Made by a program: the position numbers and the translations under genes | Notes under the pieces: model-generated | What the model saw: only the letters and a program-made list of their open reading frames with translations | Told to the model about the DNA's origin: nothing | Databases searched by the model: none | Part shown: piece after piece, positions 9,801 to 17,854 of the stretch | How positions within the stretch are numbered: the first letter of the stretch is position 1 | How the letters are laid out: the number at the start of each line of letters is the position of its first letter | From: Desulfosarcina alkanivorans | Lineage (GTDB): Bacteria > Desulfobacterota > Desulfobacteria > Desulfobacterales > Desulfosarcinaceae | DNA: 64,000 bases | Reading direction: 5' to 3' | NCBI RefSeq assembly: GCF_009688945.1 | Contig: NZ_AP021874.1 | Span: forward strand, 4,650,001-4,714,000

Positions 9801-10261
9801 GTGATCCCGTATTTGAAAAGGGATACCACTATTTACTGGAAATGGGCAGCGCCCATCAAACCGACAGTGTCGGTTTTCTGGCCTCGGTCGCCCTGTCCGG
9901 CGACACGGACGTTTATGATCATCGTGTGGAAAAAGTTGCCCTGACCACCATTCATGCTGCCAAAGGTCTTGAATTTCCGGTGGTCTTTATCGCCGGCTGT
10001 GAGGATGAATGCATACCGTACCGATCGACCGCCCGTCCGGCGGATATGGAAGAAGAGCGGCGGCTTTTTTACGTGGCGGTGACGCGGGCCAAAAATCATC
10101 TTTTTTTAACCAGGGCGGAGAGCAGGCGGGTGAATGGGCGCAAGCAGTCCCGCCAATTATCCCCGTTTGTAAAAGAAATAGAAAACAGATATAAACGGTT
10201 TTCCGGTCAACACGTCAAAAAAACTGAAACGTCTGCCCAGGAGCAACTTTCCCTGTTTTAG
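6854..10261 (+). CDS. EndoQ-type PHP nuclease fused to UvrD/Rep superfamily 1 helicase
   Basis: A 1135-residue two-part protein. The N-terminal part (about 1-430) is a PHP phosphoesterase of the endonuclease Q type: DFHIHSKYS at about 8-16, VPAHIWTPW, NSDAHSPSKLG near 222, and a zinc-finger segment near 281-305 containing C, HH, then CPVCG. EndoQ enzymes nick DNA 5' to deaminated bases and abasic sites. The C-terminal part (about 465-1110) is a complete 3'-5' helicase: Walker A AGPGTGKT at about 492, IDEYQDIN at 681, GDPDQAIYGFRG at 709, NYRSTQ, TTIHAAKGLEF and VAVTRAK at about 1075. The ATG at 6854 is preferred over a TTG nine bases earlier; no strong ribosome-binding site is visible. I infer a deaminated-DNA repair nicking and unwinding machine. 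It diverges from the RdgC-like pair. Confidence 0.92.
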   Translation: MSSDPFIADFHIHSKYSRATARNLDLEHIYIWAQLKGISVVGTGDFTHPEWFSRIKEMLVAAEPGLFRLRPDIARCCDESVPPSCRAPVRFLLSCEISNIYKKKGATRKNHNLVFFSKMDSVARFNSRLEGIGNIRSDGRPILGLDARDLLEIVLETSEDGFLVPAHIWTPWFSMLGSKSGFDSIAECFGDLSPYIFAAETGLSSDPAMNWRVKDLDGITLISNSDAHSPSKLGRECNLFKTEMNYPAIRSAMEKGDRNHFAGTLEFYPEEGKYHVDGHRKCDVRFTPEQTQSHHGNCPVCGRPLTLGVLHRVEDLATRPAGIMPARAFPFYRLIPLVDLLSEILKVGAQSKKVTRTYLKVLETLGNELNILHRLEKKTIRSAGVPLLAEAIGRMRDNRVSFSPGYDGQYGTVQIFNPRERETLLGQQSLFSTFDRSAEAGDTDKNAKETIFSGKPVCSAIDEVNAPVQPLIRLNDDQQRAVDHFRGPLMIVAGPGTGKTRTITHKIAGLIESGSDIERMLAVTFTNKAAIEMKERLSALLGKTCSLPFVGTFHALGYRILSRYMADTPLTVVDEDSRKALVRDVLALNGLSQKSGEIRVDELMAWIVSAKQKMLSSEDSLDGVCPSDRLPSFVRCYDTYEQLLGVNHLADFEDLIFRTVHLLEKDKAIRDLYVNRFRQMFIDEYQDINAGQYRLIRLLAGDQATICIIGDPDQAIYGFRGSDPACFKWFADDFPESRTLFLNRNYRSTQTILDVSAQVIKPNPVSTETGSRRSVHSGIKGDRTIQVMALATENAEAVAIGKTIEKMVGGTGFFSLDSGAVDGTLDQRPLSFSDFAVLFRTHGQGEIISGFLEKAGIPCQVINRRAVLDHPGVKSALSIFKLWHGMGIFSDLQAAVGMFKPAVSKKALEIFKSWAYRKKLSLAEALIQTRRLPIPHMGRTRQQQLYDFCGQLLAFQQRIDGQPVTETFELISKATGLKEQYPGDPVFEKGYHYLLEMGSAHQTDSVGFLASVALSGDTDVYDHRVEKVALTTIHAAKGLEFPVVFIAGCEDECIPYRSTARPADMEEERRLFYVAVTRAKNHLFLTRAESRRVNGRKQSRQLSPFVKEIENRYKRFSGQHVKKTETSAQEQLSLF

Positions 10262-10272
10262 AGAGGATCCGC

Positions 10273-10650
10273 ATGAAACCCCGTCCCCTTCTATCCTGTC
10301 CGTTGAAAAATGGGCTGACCCTTTTGTGCCTGGATCAGTCAAAAAAAATTGCAGCCGATCGATGGTACGTCTGCATAGGGGTTCAAATTGCCATACCGGT
10401 GGATATAAAATGGTTCGCCAACCATCCCGTGGAGCAGGACATGTTTCATGAGATGCGCCGGGAACTGGGCCAAGAGGTCCTTTTTGAACAGTTGAAAGAA
10501 AGAAATTTCGTCAGCGACCTCGTCAAGGACCAAGTCGTCAAAGAAATCTGCGACAGCGTTGAAGAGATGGGATCCCGATATTTCAGTCACCATGATTTTG
10601 CGGCCAAATATATCCTCAAGCGATATGCTGACCAACACCGCCGCCGGTAA
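10273..10650 (+). CDS. Conserved hypothetical protein (125 aa)
   Basis: I do not recognise the family. It is a soluble protein of 125 residues that starts MKPRPLLSCPLKNGLTLLCLD, with a beta-rich first half and a helical second half rich in charged residues (DLVKDQVVKEICDSVEEMG). It has no signal peptide or membrane helix. It follows the EndoQ-UvrD gene by 11 bases with a good ribosome-binding site (GAGAGGA) and precedes the HEAT-repeat gene by 7 bases, so the three genes are probably co-transcribed. Confidence 0.7.
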   Translation: MKPRPLLSCPLKNGLTLLCLDQSKKIAADRWYVCIGVQIAIPVDIKWFANHPVEQDMFHEMRRELGQEVLFEQLKERNFVSDLVKDQVVKEICDSVEEMGSRYFSHHDFAAKYILKRYADQHRRR

Positions 10651-10657
10651 AGGTGAT

Positions 10658-11536
10658 ATGAAAAAAGGTATCCTCATTCCATTGGATCGCCCTGCCCGGC
10701 TTTTAAAAAAAGCGCGAGCCTATCTCGCAGATGTGGAACGGTTTCTTTCGGAAACACCCGTTGCCGTGAATATTTTGCTGGATGCGCTGCCCCACGCCGA
10801 TACGGATATGATTTTGAAAATTCTGCCCCTAATCGGATACGCCGGCAAAGACAAGGTCTTATGGCCGCTCTATCACCTGATGACAGGTCCCTGCAAAGAC
10901 GAACAGGTCCGCCATTCGGCAGCCCTGCAGTTGGGGCTGGCCGCTTCATTGAGTGACGACCCGTCGGCGTTGAAAGGGGCATTGATAGCCAAGCTGAATC
11001 ATCCTGAACCTTACGTTAGAAGCAGCTGTGCATTGGCTCTAGGCTGGGAGGGAAACTGGCCGGCGGTTGAATCGCTCGTTGCTCATCTGTCCGATCCTGA
11101 CCAGGATGTGCAGGCATCGGTAATTGCAGCGTTGTCATCGGTGGGTGACGCTCGCGTGTTCGATATTTTAAGAGATCGCCTTGAATACGGAACCAGGGAG
11201 CAACAGCGCAGTATCCTGTTGAACCTGTGGCGGTTTGCGGAGCGCATTCCCCACGTAGAGGACGTTTATGTGGGATGCATGGACACCATTGCATCGGATC
11301 TGCGACTGGATGCTCTTTCCGGTTTAGGAATAATTCCCTTGTCCGGTGCAATTATAGATACCTACCGGCGGCTCCTGGCAGATGAAGATCCCCGGATCCG
11401 CCATCAAATCCTGAAAAATCTATCGGCGGAGGATCCTGCCGACTATGGCCCGCTGAATGATATTCTTGAACGGATGCTCGAGGACGCGGATCCCCGGGTC
11501 CGGCAGGCCGCGATCCACCTTTTTGCCAAAACATAG
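10658..11536 (+). CDS. HEAT-repeat protein
   Basis: A 292-residue all-helical scaffold protein. At least four HEAT/PBS-lyase-type repeats are visible: the segments containing HPEPYVRSSCALALGWEG, DPDQDVQASVIAALSSVGD, EDPRIRHQILKNLSAEDP and DADPRVRQAAIHLF. Such repeats usually bind other proteins; no enzymatic motif is present. The ATG at 10658 is chosen because AAGGTGAT sits directly before it and it clears the upstream stop at 10648-10650; an in-frame frame further upstream overlaps the preceding gene. The partner is unknown. It ends 82 bases from the convergent response-regulator gene. Confidence 0.85.
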   Translation: MKKGILIPLDRPARLLKKARAYLADVERFLSETPVAVNILLDALPHADTDMILKILPLIGYAGKDKVLWPLYHLMTGPCKDEQVRHSAALQLGLAASLSDDPSALKGALIAKLNHPEPYVRSSCALALGWEGNWPAVESLVAHLSDPDQDVQASVIAALSSVGDARVFDILRDRLEYGTREQQRSILLNLWRFAERIPHVEDVYVGCMDTIASDLRLDALSGLGIIPLSGAIIDTYRRLLADEDPRIRHQILKNLSAEDPADYGPLNDILERMLEDADPRVRQAAIHLFAKT

Positions 11537-11618
11537 GGGGCGCTCCGCTGGTTCCGGAGAAACGGAAGGTGCAGGATGGACGGTTCCATGAAGCGTCCGG
11601 GGTCCGGGTTACGGTTTA

Positions 11619-12257
11619 TCAGGTTTCGATGAGGTTGTTCTGGATGGCAAACCGGGACAGATCGGCGTTATTACGCAGATTCAGCTTCTTGAGCAGTCGG
11701 AATCGATAAGTATCCACCGTTTTGATGCTGATGTGATACGCTGACGCGATTTCCCGGTTGGTATTCCCCAGGGCAAGGCGCCTCAGTACCTGAAGTTCCC
11801 TCGTGGAGAGGGTGTCCATGGGACTTTGAATTTTATTCCCCTTGGCCACGCGTAGGGCCAGTGCTTCGGCGGCTTCATCGGTCAAAAACAGCGAACCGGA
11901 ATGAACTTTACGAATGGCTTTGACCAGTTGTTCCGGAGCGCTTTGTTTGGTGATGTACCCCATGGCGCCGGTTTCAATGGCCCGGACCACATACTGGTTT
12001 TCCTCGTGCATGGTCAGGACCAGAATGGGTACCTCCGGGCTCTCACTTTTCAGTTGGGTGATCACTTCCAACCCGTCCAGAACGGGCATGGATATATCGA
12101 TCACCGCAACATCCGGTTTTTCCTTGCGCACCGCCAGCACCGCCTCCCGGCCGTCCGAGGCTTCGGCCACGACTTCGATGTCACCGCTTTCTTCGACGAT
12201 TCGACGAAGTCCGGCACGAACAATGCCGTGATCGTCGGCAAGAAGAACTTTGATCAT
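11619..12257 (-). CDS. NarL/FixJ-type response regulator
   Basis: Transcription factor controlled by phosphorylation. The receiver domain (about 1-120) shows ADDHGIVRAGL, the phosphoacceptor Asp in VAVIDISMPVLDG near 54, a conserved T in VLTMHEE and the K in GYITKQS. A LuxR-type helix-turn-helix (about 147-210) shows LSTRELQVLRRLALG and ISIKTVDTYRFRLLKKL. The length of 212 is standard. Its gene begins 5 bases after the sensor-kinase stop, so the two form an operon and a cognate pair. Targets cannot be read from the sequence. Confidence 0.95.
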   Translation of the reverse strand: MIKVLLADDHGIVRAGLRRIVEESGDIEVVAEASDGREAVLAVRKEKPDVAVIDISMPVLDGLEVITQLKSESPEVPILVLTMHEENQYVVRAIETGAMGYITKQSAPEQLVKAIRKVHSGSLFLTDEAAEALALRVAKGNKIQSPMDTLSTRELQVLRRLALGNTNREIASAYHISIKTVDTYRFRLLKKLNLRNNADLSRFAIQNNLIET

Positions 12258-12262
12258 GGTGG

Positions 12263-14716
12263 TCAGCTTTCCGTTAGGGGCACCGTAAAGCAGATCCGGG
12301 TTCCTCCCCGGGGTCTGGATTGAACATCGAACGTTCCGCCTGCCAGGCTGGCGCGTTCCCGCATGTTGGCCATGCCCAGGCCATCGGCTTCACCCGTCGA
12401 ATCCTTTTCGAATCCTTTGCCGTTGTCTTTGATGGTGAGCGTCAGTGTTTCGCCGCTGAAGGACAGGGCCACATCAACGCGGGATGCCGATGCGTGGCGC
12501 GCCACATTGGTTAACGCTTCCTGGGTGACCCGGTAGGCGGCGGTCGCGATATTGCCGCGAATTTCCGGGCCGGGTTCATGTTTGAAAATACAGGAGATGT
12601 GGCTTCGTTTTTCAAAGTCAGCGGTATACCATTCAATCGCCTCCACCAGTCCCAAATGGTCCAGGACGCCCGGGCGCAGCCGGATGGCCAGGCCGCGAAC
12701 CTCTTCGATGGTTGTATCGATGAGTTCGCACATTGTCAACGCACGCGCCGAGGCATCCGGGTCGGATGCCGCGACCCGATTGCGGATCCAGACCGCTTCC
12801 AAACGAAGGGCGGTAAGCACCTGCCCCAGTTCATCGTGAAGCTCGCGGGCCAGGTAGGCGCGTTCTTTTTCCTGCCCGGCCATGATGCTGGCGGACAGTC
12901 GCCGCAACCGTTCCTGGGCCTTTTTCAGGGCGGAAATGTCCGTGGCGATTCCGCAAACGCCCGTTACCCGTTTTTGGCCGTCGTAAAGGGGAAATTTGGT
13001 GCTCAGGTAGGTATGGGTGTCACCGTCGATGACGATGCTTTCCTCCACCTGGATCGACTGTTTCTCCCGAAGGACCCGATCATCATTTTTGAAGAACTGG
13101 TCGGCGATGTCCGGAGCAAGAAAATCCCGGTCAGTTTTTCCGCGTACATCAGCTGAACGGATACCGAACAACTCTTCGAAACGGGAGTTGACCATGGTAT
13201 ATTTGCCGTCCGCATCCTTTATATGAACCACGGCCGGCGTATATTGGAGAATTCCGGATATTTCCCGGGTGCGCTTGCGTACCTGGCTTTCCAGATCCTT
13301 GGAATGAATACTCAGCGCCTCCTTCGCCTCCTTCAATGCCAGCTCCGCTTTGTTTCGCTCCGTGACATCCATGGATACGGCAAGGGATCGAATGGTTTGT
13401 CGCTGTTCATCACGATCGGTGATGGCCGACAGCTGGACGTCGATGATTTCCCCATTTTTTTTGATGAACTGATAGGGCACATCCTTGATAAACCCTTTTT
13501 TGAAAAAAGCGGGGATGATTTCTTCCTCCGCATATTTGCGGGAACCTGCGGAAAGATAGTCGGTGAATTTTTTCCCGATGACCTCTTCGCGTCTGTAGCC
13601 AAGGGCTTCGGACCAGTAATCACTGACGCTGACCAGGATTCCCTTGCTGTTGATGGAATGCAGCATGGCCGGCGTATGATGATAAAGGGAGCGATACCGT
13701 TCTTCACTTTTTCGAAGGGCCTTTTCCACACTGCGGCGCCTGGCAATTTCCAGACTGGCCCGGCGATAGAGAAAGAAAATCGAAGCCCCGAGCAGTGAGC
13801 AAAGGATGATGATGACCGGCCGAATGATTTTAGACAGGGGTTCGGAAACGATTTTCGACGCGGCTTCGAGGTCGTAGAGGTGGATGATTTTCCAATCATG
13901 ATAGTTGTCCACCGGGACCTGGTGAAACAGGTACGTCTTTCCGGATTCATCGACAACGTGCGTATCTCCTTTTCTGCGGATTCCGGTCCAGTGCCAGGGG
14001 CCGTTTCCGAACTGCCGGGATAGTCTCAGCCGGCGAAGATCTTCCGGTTTCAACGGCCACAGAAGCTGGTAAAGCCATTCGGGGCGGCTGGATATGAATA
14101 TCACGCCCTGGGGATCCACCACCAGCTGTATGCTGGTCGGTTCCGGATTCAGCTCCCTTTCCACGAAAAAGATGGATGCCTTGATGACGGCGATTCCCAA
14201 AGGGGTATCGGCATTTTCACGGTAGACCGGATAGCTGTAATAGGCGCCCCGTTTTCGTGAGGTGGTGCCCAGGGCCAGATAATTGGATGGCAGTCCCTGC
14301 ATTGCGTGCTGAAAATAGGGGCGAAAAGAAAAATTCATACCCACAAAGCTGTCCGGCGCATTCCTGTTGGACGAGGCGATGGTGTTCCCGCCGGCATCCA
14401 TGAGATAGCATACATCGACCCCCAGGGTTTTTTGGAACAGGTCCAGCAGGGCATTGGCAGCCTTCAACGACGGTGGATCAGTTTGGATCAGGACATCCAC
14501 CAGGGGCTGCATTCCCGCCAGAACCCGAACGGGCTTGTTGTTTTCGGAGAAAAAGGCGGACAGGTTTTTTTTGGTGGTCTGGAGCCGTATAAGGGCGTTG
14601 CGTTCCGCTTCCTGATAAGCGTATTCCCTCAGGAAACTATAGTATAGATAACCGGCAACGCAGGCGGATACAAATGCCAGCAGGGAAAGAATCCGCAGGA
14701 TAGATCTTAGCTTCAT
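12263..14716 (-). CDS. Membrane sensor histidine kinase, Cache-PAS-PAS-HisKA_3
   Basis: A 817-residue membrane sensor, partner of the downstream NarL-type regulator. Membrane helices lie at about 5-28 and 290-318 and flank a periplasmic Cache-like sensor of DctB style (phrases such as AFFSENNKPVRVLAG, FSFRPYFQHAMQG and YYSYPVYRE). Two PAS domains follow (about 340-450 and 475-600), the first with LGYRREEVIGK. The dimerisation/phosphoacceptor motif is ARELHDELGQVLTALRLE (His at about 625), then a HATPase with VTQEALTNVARHA and IKDNGKGF. The fold and motifs are those of NarX/DegS-type kinases. DctB-like sensors often bind small carboxylates, but the ligand here is unknown. GGGGCA precedes the ATG. 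Confidence 0.94.
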   Translation of the reverse strand: MKLRSILRILSLLAFVSACVAGYLYYSFLREYAYQEAERNALIRLQTTKKNLSAFFSENNKPVRVLAGMQPLVDVLIQTDPPSLKAANALLDLFQKTLGVDVCYLMDAGGNTIASSNRNAPDSFVGMNFSFRPYFQHAMQGLPSNYLALGTTSRKRGAYYSYPVYRENADTPLGIAVIKASIFFVERELNPEPTSIQLVVDPQGVIFISSRPEWLYQLLWPLKPEDLRRLRLSRQFGNGPWHWTGIRRKGDTHVVDESGKTYLFHQVPVDNYHDWKIIHLYDLEAASKIVSEPLSKIIRPVIIILCSLLGASIFFLYRRASLEIARRRSVEKALRKSEERYRSLYHHTPAMLHSINSKGILVSVSDYWSEALGYRREEVIGKKFTDYLSAGSRKYAEEEIIPAFFKKGFIKDVPYQFIKKNGEIIDVQLSAITDRDEQRQTIRSLAVSMDVTERNKAELALKEAKEALSIHSKDLESQVRKRTREISGILQYTPAVVHIKDADGKYTMVNSRFEELFGIRSADVRGKTDRDFLAPDIADQFFKNDDRVLREKQSIQVEESIVIDGDTHTYLSTKFPLYDGQKRVTGVCGIATDISALKKAQERLRRLSASIMAGQEKERAYLARELHDELGQVLTALRLEAVWIRNRVAASDPDASARALTMCELIDTTIEEVRGLAIRLRPGVLDHLGLVEAIEWYTADFEKRSHISCIFKHEPGPEIRGNIATAAYRVTQEALTNVARHASASRVDVALSFSGETLTLTIKDNGKGFEKDSTGEADGLGMANMRERASLAGGTFDVQSRPRGGTRICFTVPLTES

Positions 14717-14797
14717 CGGATGGTGCCCCGGCGGTTGGTTTCTTTTCCGTCAGTTTCGTTTTTTCTGCAACATGCGGACACTGCCGGGTGGAAACGG

Positions 14798-17203
14798 CTA
14801 CATGTCAGATTTGAAAAAGGATTCGGCATCCACAATCGTATCCGGCTTTTTCGTGTATTCAGTTGGAACCGTGCCCTCTTTGAAACACTCGAAGCGGGTC
14901 TTGGTGGATTCGGGGATCGGCAACAGCCCGGTTTCCGCGTCTATTTTCGAGAAAACCACACCTTCGGGAACCTGAAACACGCGGACCGGCTTGCCGGTCA
15001 AGATGGTGTTCATGAACCCCAGCCATATCGGACTGGCGGTTCTTGAACCCGTCTCCCCCTTACCCAGGGTTCTCCCGTTGTCATACCCGACCCATACACC
15101 GGAAATGAACCGCGGGGTGTAACCGACGAACCAGGCATCCTGAAGATCATTGGTCGTCCCGGTTTTTCCGGCCACCGGCCGTTGCAAGGCTTTAACGCGT
15201 TTTCCGGTTCCCTCTTTGACCACACTTTCCAGCAGGCTGGTCATGATATAGGCGGTGCTTTTGTCGATCACGCGTTCCCTGGACGGGTTCATTTCTTCGA
15301 GGATATTACCGAACCGGTCTTCTATTTTGGTGATGAAGGCCGGTTCCACCAGATAACCCTGATTGGCGAAAACGGCATAGCTGTTGACCAGTTCCAGCAA
15401 AGAGACGCCCGAAGAGCCCAAAGCGATGGACAAATCGCGGGCCAGTTCGGATTCGATGCCCAATTTTCTGGCATAGTCGATGCTGTAATCGATACCGATA
15501 TCCTGAAGAATTTTAATGGTGACCACGTTTCGCGACTTGGTCAGTGCTTCCCGCAGCAGTGTGGGACCGTAAAATTTCTTGCCGTAATTTTTGGGTTTCC
15601 AGGTAAAATCGTTAACCTCATCTTCAAAAACGATGGGGGCATCGATGATCTCGGATGCGGCGGTAAACCCCTTGTCCAGGGCCGCTGCGTAGATGATGGG
15701 TTTAAAGGCGGATCCGGGTTGACGGCGGGATTGAATGGCCCGGTTGAACTGGCTCTCCATGAAGTCGCGGCCGCCAACCATCACTTTCACCAGCCCGGTT
15801 TCCGCTTCAATGCACAGCAGGGCGCTCTGGGCATCGGGCGTTTGTTCCAGGGAAAGGTCCCACAGATCCGAGGCATCCTGCTTTTTTACCACCCGCACCT
15901 GAATCACATCCCCGGTTTTCAGGACCTGGCTGACCTTTTTGACGCGGGCCTGGTAAAAAGCCAGGTTCGGATTGGGTTTGCGCGCCCAGCGCATGTCATC
16001 GATGGAAACGATACCCCGGGAGTCACCCATGCGGATGGTGGCTGTTCCCGACCGGTCATTCACATCAATGACCACCCCTTTGGTTGTGGCACCTTCGACC
16101 AGCGGGTTTTCCAGCAACACGGTCTGGCGCTTATCGCTGAACGCTTCAATCTCTTCGGGCGCCAGGCGCGTCTCCGGACCCCGGTATCCCCGCCTGCGAT
16201 CCAGGTCCCGAAGGCCTTTTTCGATTTCCTTTCGGGCGGCCTTTTGCATTTCGATGTTAACCGCCGCGTAAATCTTCAGGCCCTGGGTGTAAAGCGCGTC
16301 CTTGCCATATTTTTTTTCCACGTACCGCCGGATGTGTTCCGTATAGATTGGCACTTCTTCGATGTACCAGTTCCGGCGGGGCTTGATGTCCATCTTTACA
16401 TCGATGGCTTCGGTCACTTCGGTGTTGTTGATGAAGCCTTCCGCCAGCATCCGGTTAAGCACGTAAATCTGCCGCTGCTTGGCGCGTTCGGGAAAGCGAA
16501 ACGGCGAATATCGGCTGGGCGCCTGGGGCAGGCCGGCCAGAATGGCGCATTCCGCCAGATTCAGCTGGCTGACCGACTTGCCGAAGTAGTTTTCCGCAGC
16601 GGCCTCCACACCATAGGCGCCATGGCCCAGATAGATCTGGTTCAGATAGAGGTAAAGCACTTCTTCTTTCGTAAAGGTTTTGTCGATCCGGTAGGCCAAA
16701 ATGGCCTCCTTGATCTTTCGTTCGTAACTGCGTTCAGGGGTGAGCAGAAATGATTTGGTGACCTGCTGGGTGATGGTGCTGCCCCCCTGGACAATGGTTC
16801 CCGCCTCGATGTTCTTGATGAATGCCCGGATGATGCTGAAAAAATCGATTCCCTGGTGCTTGTAGAAGCGGGCATCTTCAGCAGCGATGAAGGCCTGTTG
16901 AAGCTGAAGGGGTATGCTTGACAGGGGGACAACGATGCGTCGCTCCTTATAAAATTCGGCGATTTTGCGGTTGTCGTCCGAATAAACCGTGGTGATGATG
17001 GACGGATGGTAGTCCGTCAGCGACGTGATTTTGGGCAGGTCGTCACTCAGATAGAGATAGACGCCCACCATGGCCGCGGCCCCCATGAGCATCAAGATGA
17101 CGGCCGTGAACAAGGACCATTTGACGAGGCGGCCAAGGATCGCTCCCGGTTTACGGCGTGCCCGTTTTTTCAAAATCTGAGAAGCACTTTTTTCTTTGGA
17201 CAT
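14798..17203 (-). CDS. mrcA: Penicillin-binding protein 1A (bifunctional transglycosylase/transpeptidase)
   Basis: Inner-membrane class A PBP of about 801 residues that polymerises and crosslinks peptidoglycan. After a basic N-terminus comes one membrane helix (about 27-50). The GT51 domain shows EDARFYKHQGID, with the catalytic Glu, and GGSTITQQVTKS. An inserted OB-like region follows, then the transpeptidase domain with the active-site SxxK in PGSAFKPIIY, SxN in KSRNVVT and KTG in AGKTGTTNDLQDAWF. The ATG at 17203 (MSKEKSASQ) is chosen because the frame upstream of it reads as non-conserved; AGG lies nearby. It diverges from hisI. A long frame on the opposite strand is an artefact of this gene. 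Confidence 0.96.
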   Translation of the reverse strand: MSKEKSASQILKKRARRKPGAILGRLVKWSLFTAVILMLMGAAAMVGVYLYLSDDLPKITSLTDYHPSIITTVYSDDNRKIAEFYKERRIVVPLSSIPLQLQQAFIAAEDARFYKHQGIDFFSIIRAFIKNIEAGTIVQGGSTITQQVTKSFLLTPERSYERKIKEAILAYRIDKTFTKEEVLYLYLNQIYLGHGAYGVEAAAENYFGKSVSQLNLAECAILAGLPQAPSRYSPFRFPERAKQRQIYVLNRMLAEGFINNTEVTEAIDVKMDIKPRRNWYIEEVPIYTEHIRRYVEKKYGKDALYTQGLKIYAAVNIEMQKAARKEIEKGLRDLDRRRGYRGPETRLAPEEIEAFSDKRQTVLLENPLVEGATTKGVVIDVNDRSGTATIRMGDSRGIVSIDDMRWARKPNPNLAFYQARVKKVSQVLKTGDVIQVRVVKKQDASDLWDLSLEQTPDAQSALLCIEAETGLVKVMVGGRDFMESQFNRAIQSRRQPGSAFKPIIYAAALDKGFTAASEIIDAPIVFEDEVNDFTWKPKNYGKKFYGPTLLREALTKSRNVVTIKILQDIGIDYSIDYARKLGIESELARDLSIALGSSGVSLLELVNSYAVFANQGYLVEPAFITKIEDRFGNILEEMNPSRERVIDKSTAYIMTSLLESVVKEGTGKRVKALQRPVAGKTGTTNDLQDAWFVGYTPRFISGVWVGYDNGRTLGKGETGSRTASPIWLGFMNTILTGKPVRVFQVPEGVVFSKIDAETGLLPIPESTKTRFECFKEGTVPTEYTKKPDTIVDAESFFKSDM

Positions 17204-17354
17204 AGCAGACCTGGAAAACCTGATAGTGTCTTGGCATCCCGAGGCGGTGGCAGCAACGCCTCCTCTGGGACGCAACCCGGATCCAACAACCGTATCACCC
17301 TAACAAAGTAAATAATTTTTCGCAAGATTATCCCGCAGTTGCGAAAAAAAGGGA

Positions 17355-17385
17355 TTGACTCCCACAGGTGATGTGGGTAGATAAT
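17355..17385 (+). promoter_or_regulatory. Promoter with embedded palindrome upstream of hisI
   Basis: TTGACT (17355-17360) and GATAAT (17380-17385, five of six) are 19 bases apart, about 90 bases ahead of hisI. The spacer holds a perfect inverted repeat, CCCACA-N5-TGTGGG at 17361-17377, which fills the gap from the -35 to just before the -10 and looks like an operator. The regulator is not known. Confidence 0.5.
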
Positions 17386-17476
17386 CCGGTTTCGGCAAAA
17401 CAGGTTGAAAACTGCGGAAAAGGCGGTCTCCACAGGAAAAAAAAGCCCCGACTGCATCCAATACGGAGAGAAACGA

Positions 17477-17854
17477 ATGATCGAACTGAATTTTGAAAAA
17501 ATGGGAGGCCTGGTACCGGCCATCGCCCAGGATGAAAAAACCGGAGCGGTGCTCATGCTGGCCTTTATGAATCGGGAGGCCTGGGAGGCAACCCTGAAAA
17601 CCGGCCGGGCCACCTATTACAGCCGCACCCGCGATACCCTGTGGGTCAAGGGCCTCACCTCGGGACACATCCAGAACGTCAAAGAAATCCGTGTGGACTG
17701 CGATGCCGATACCGTGTTGCTGACGGTGGAGCAGGTGGGTGGTGCCGCCTGCCACACCGGTTTTGCCAGCTGCTTTTATCAGAAGGTGGAAGACGGCGCC
17801 CTGGTCACCGAGGGAGAGCCGGTTTTCGATCCCAAGGAGGTTTACAAAGAATGA
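17477..17854 (+). CDS. hisI: Phosphoribosyl-AMP cyclohydrolase
   Basis: Third step of histidine biosynthesis: opens the purine ring of phosphoribosyl-AMP. The 125 residues match the stand-alone HisI form without a fused HisE. Visible signatures are VLMLAFMNREAW, YYSRTRDTLWVKG, the metal-site stretch IRVDCDADTVLLTVEQ and the Cys pair region GGAACHTGFASCFYQ. The ATG at 17477 has GGAGAG seven bases upstream. Its stop overlaps the hisG start (ATGA), so the two are translationally coupled. Confidence 0.97.
   Translation: MIELNFEKMGGLVPAIAQDEKTGAVLMLAFMNREAWEATLKTGRATYYSRTRDTLWVKGLTSGHIQNVKEIRVDCDADTVLLTVEQVGGAACHTGFASCFYQKVEDGALVTEGEPVFDPKEVYKE

Noticed and set aside
15182..16753. Long plus-strand open frame of about 520 codons
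   Set aside because: It lies wholly opposite the PBP1A gene, whose motifs are all intact, and its own translation shows no known domain.
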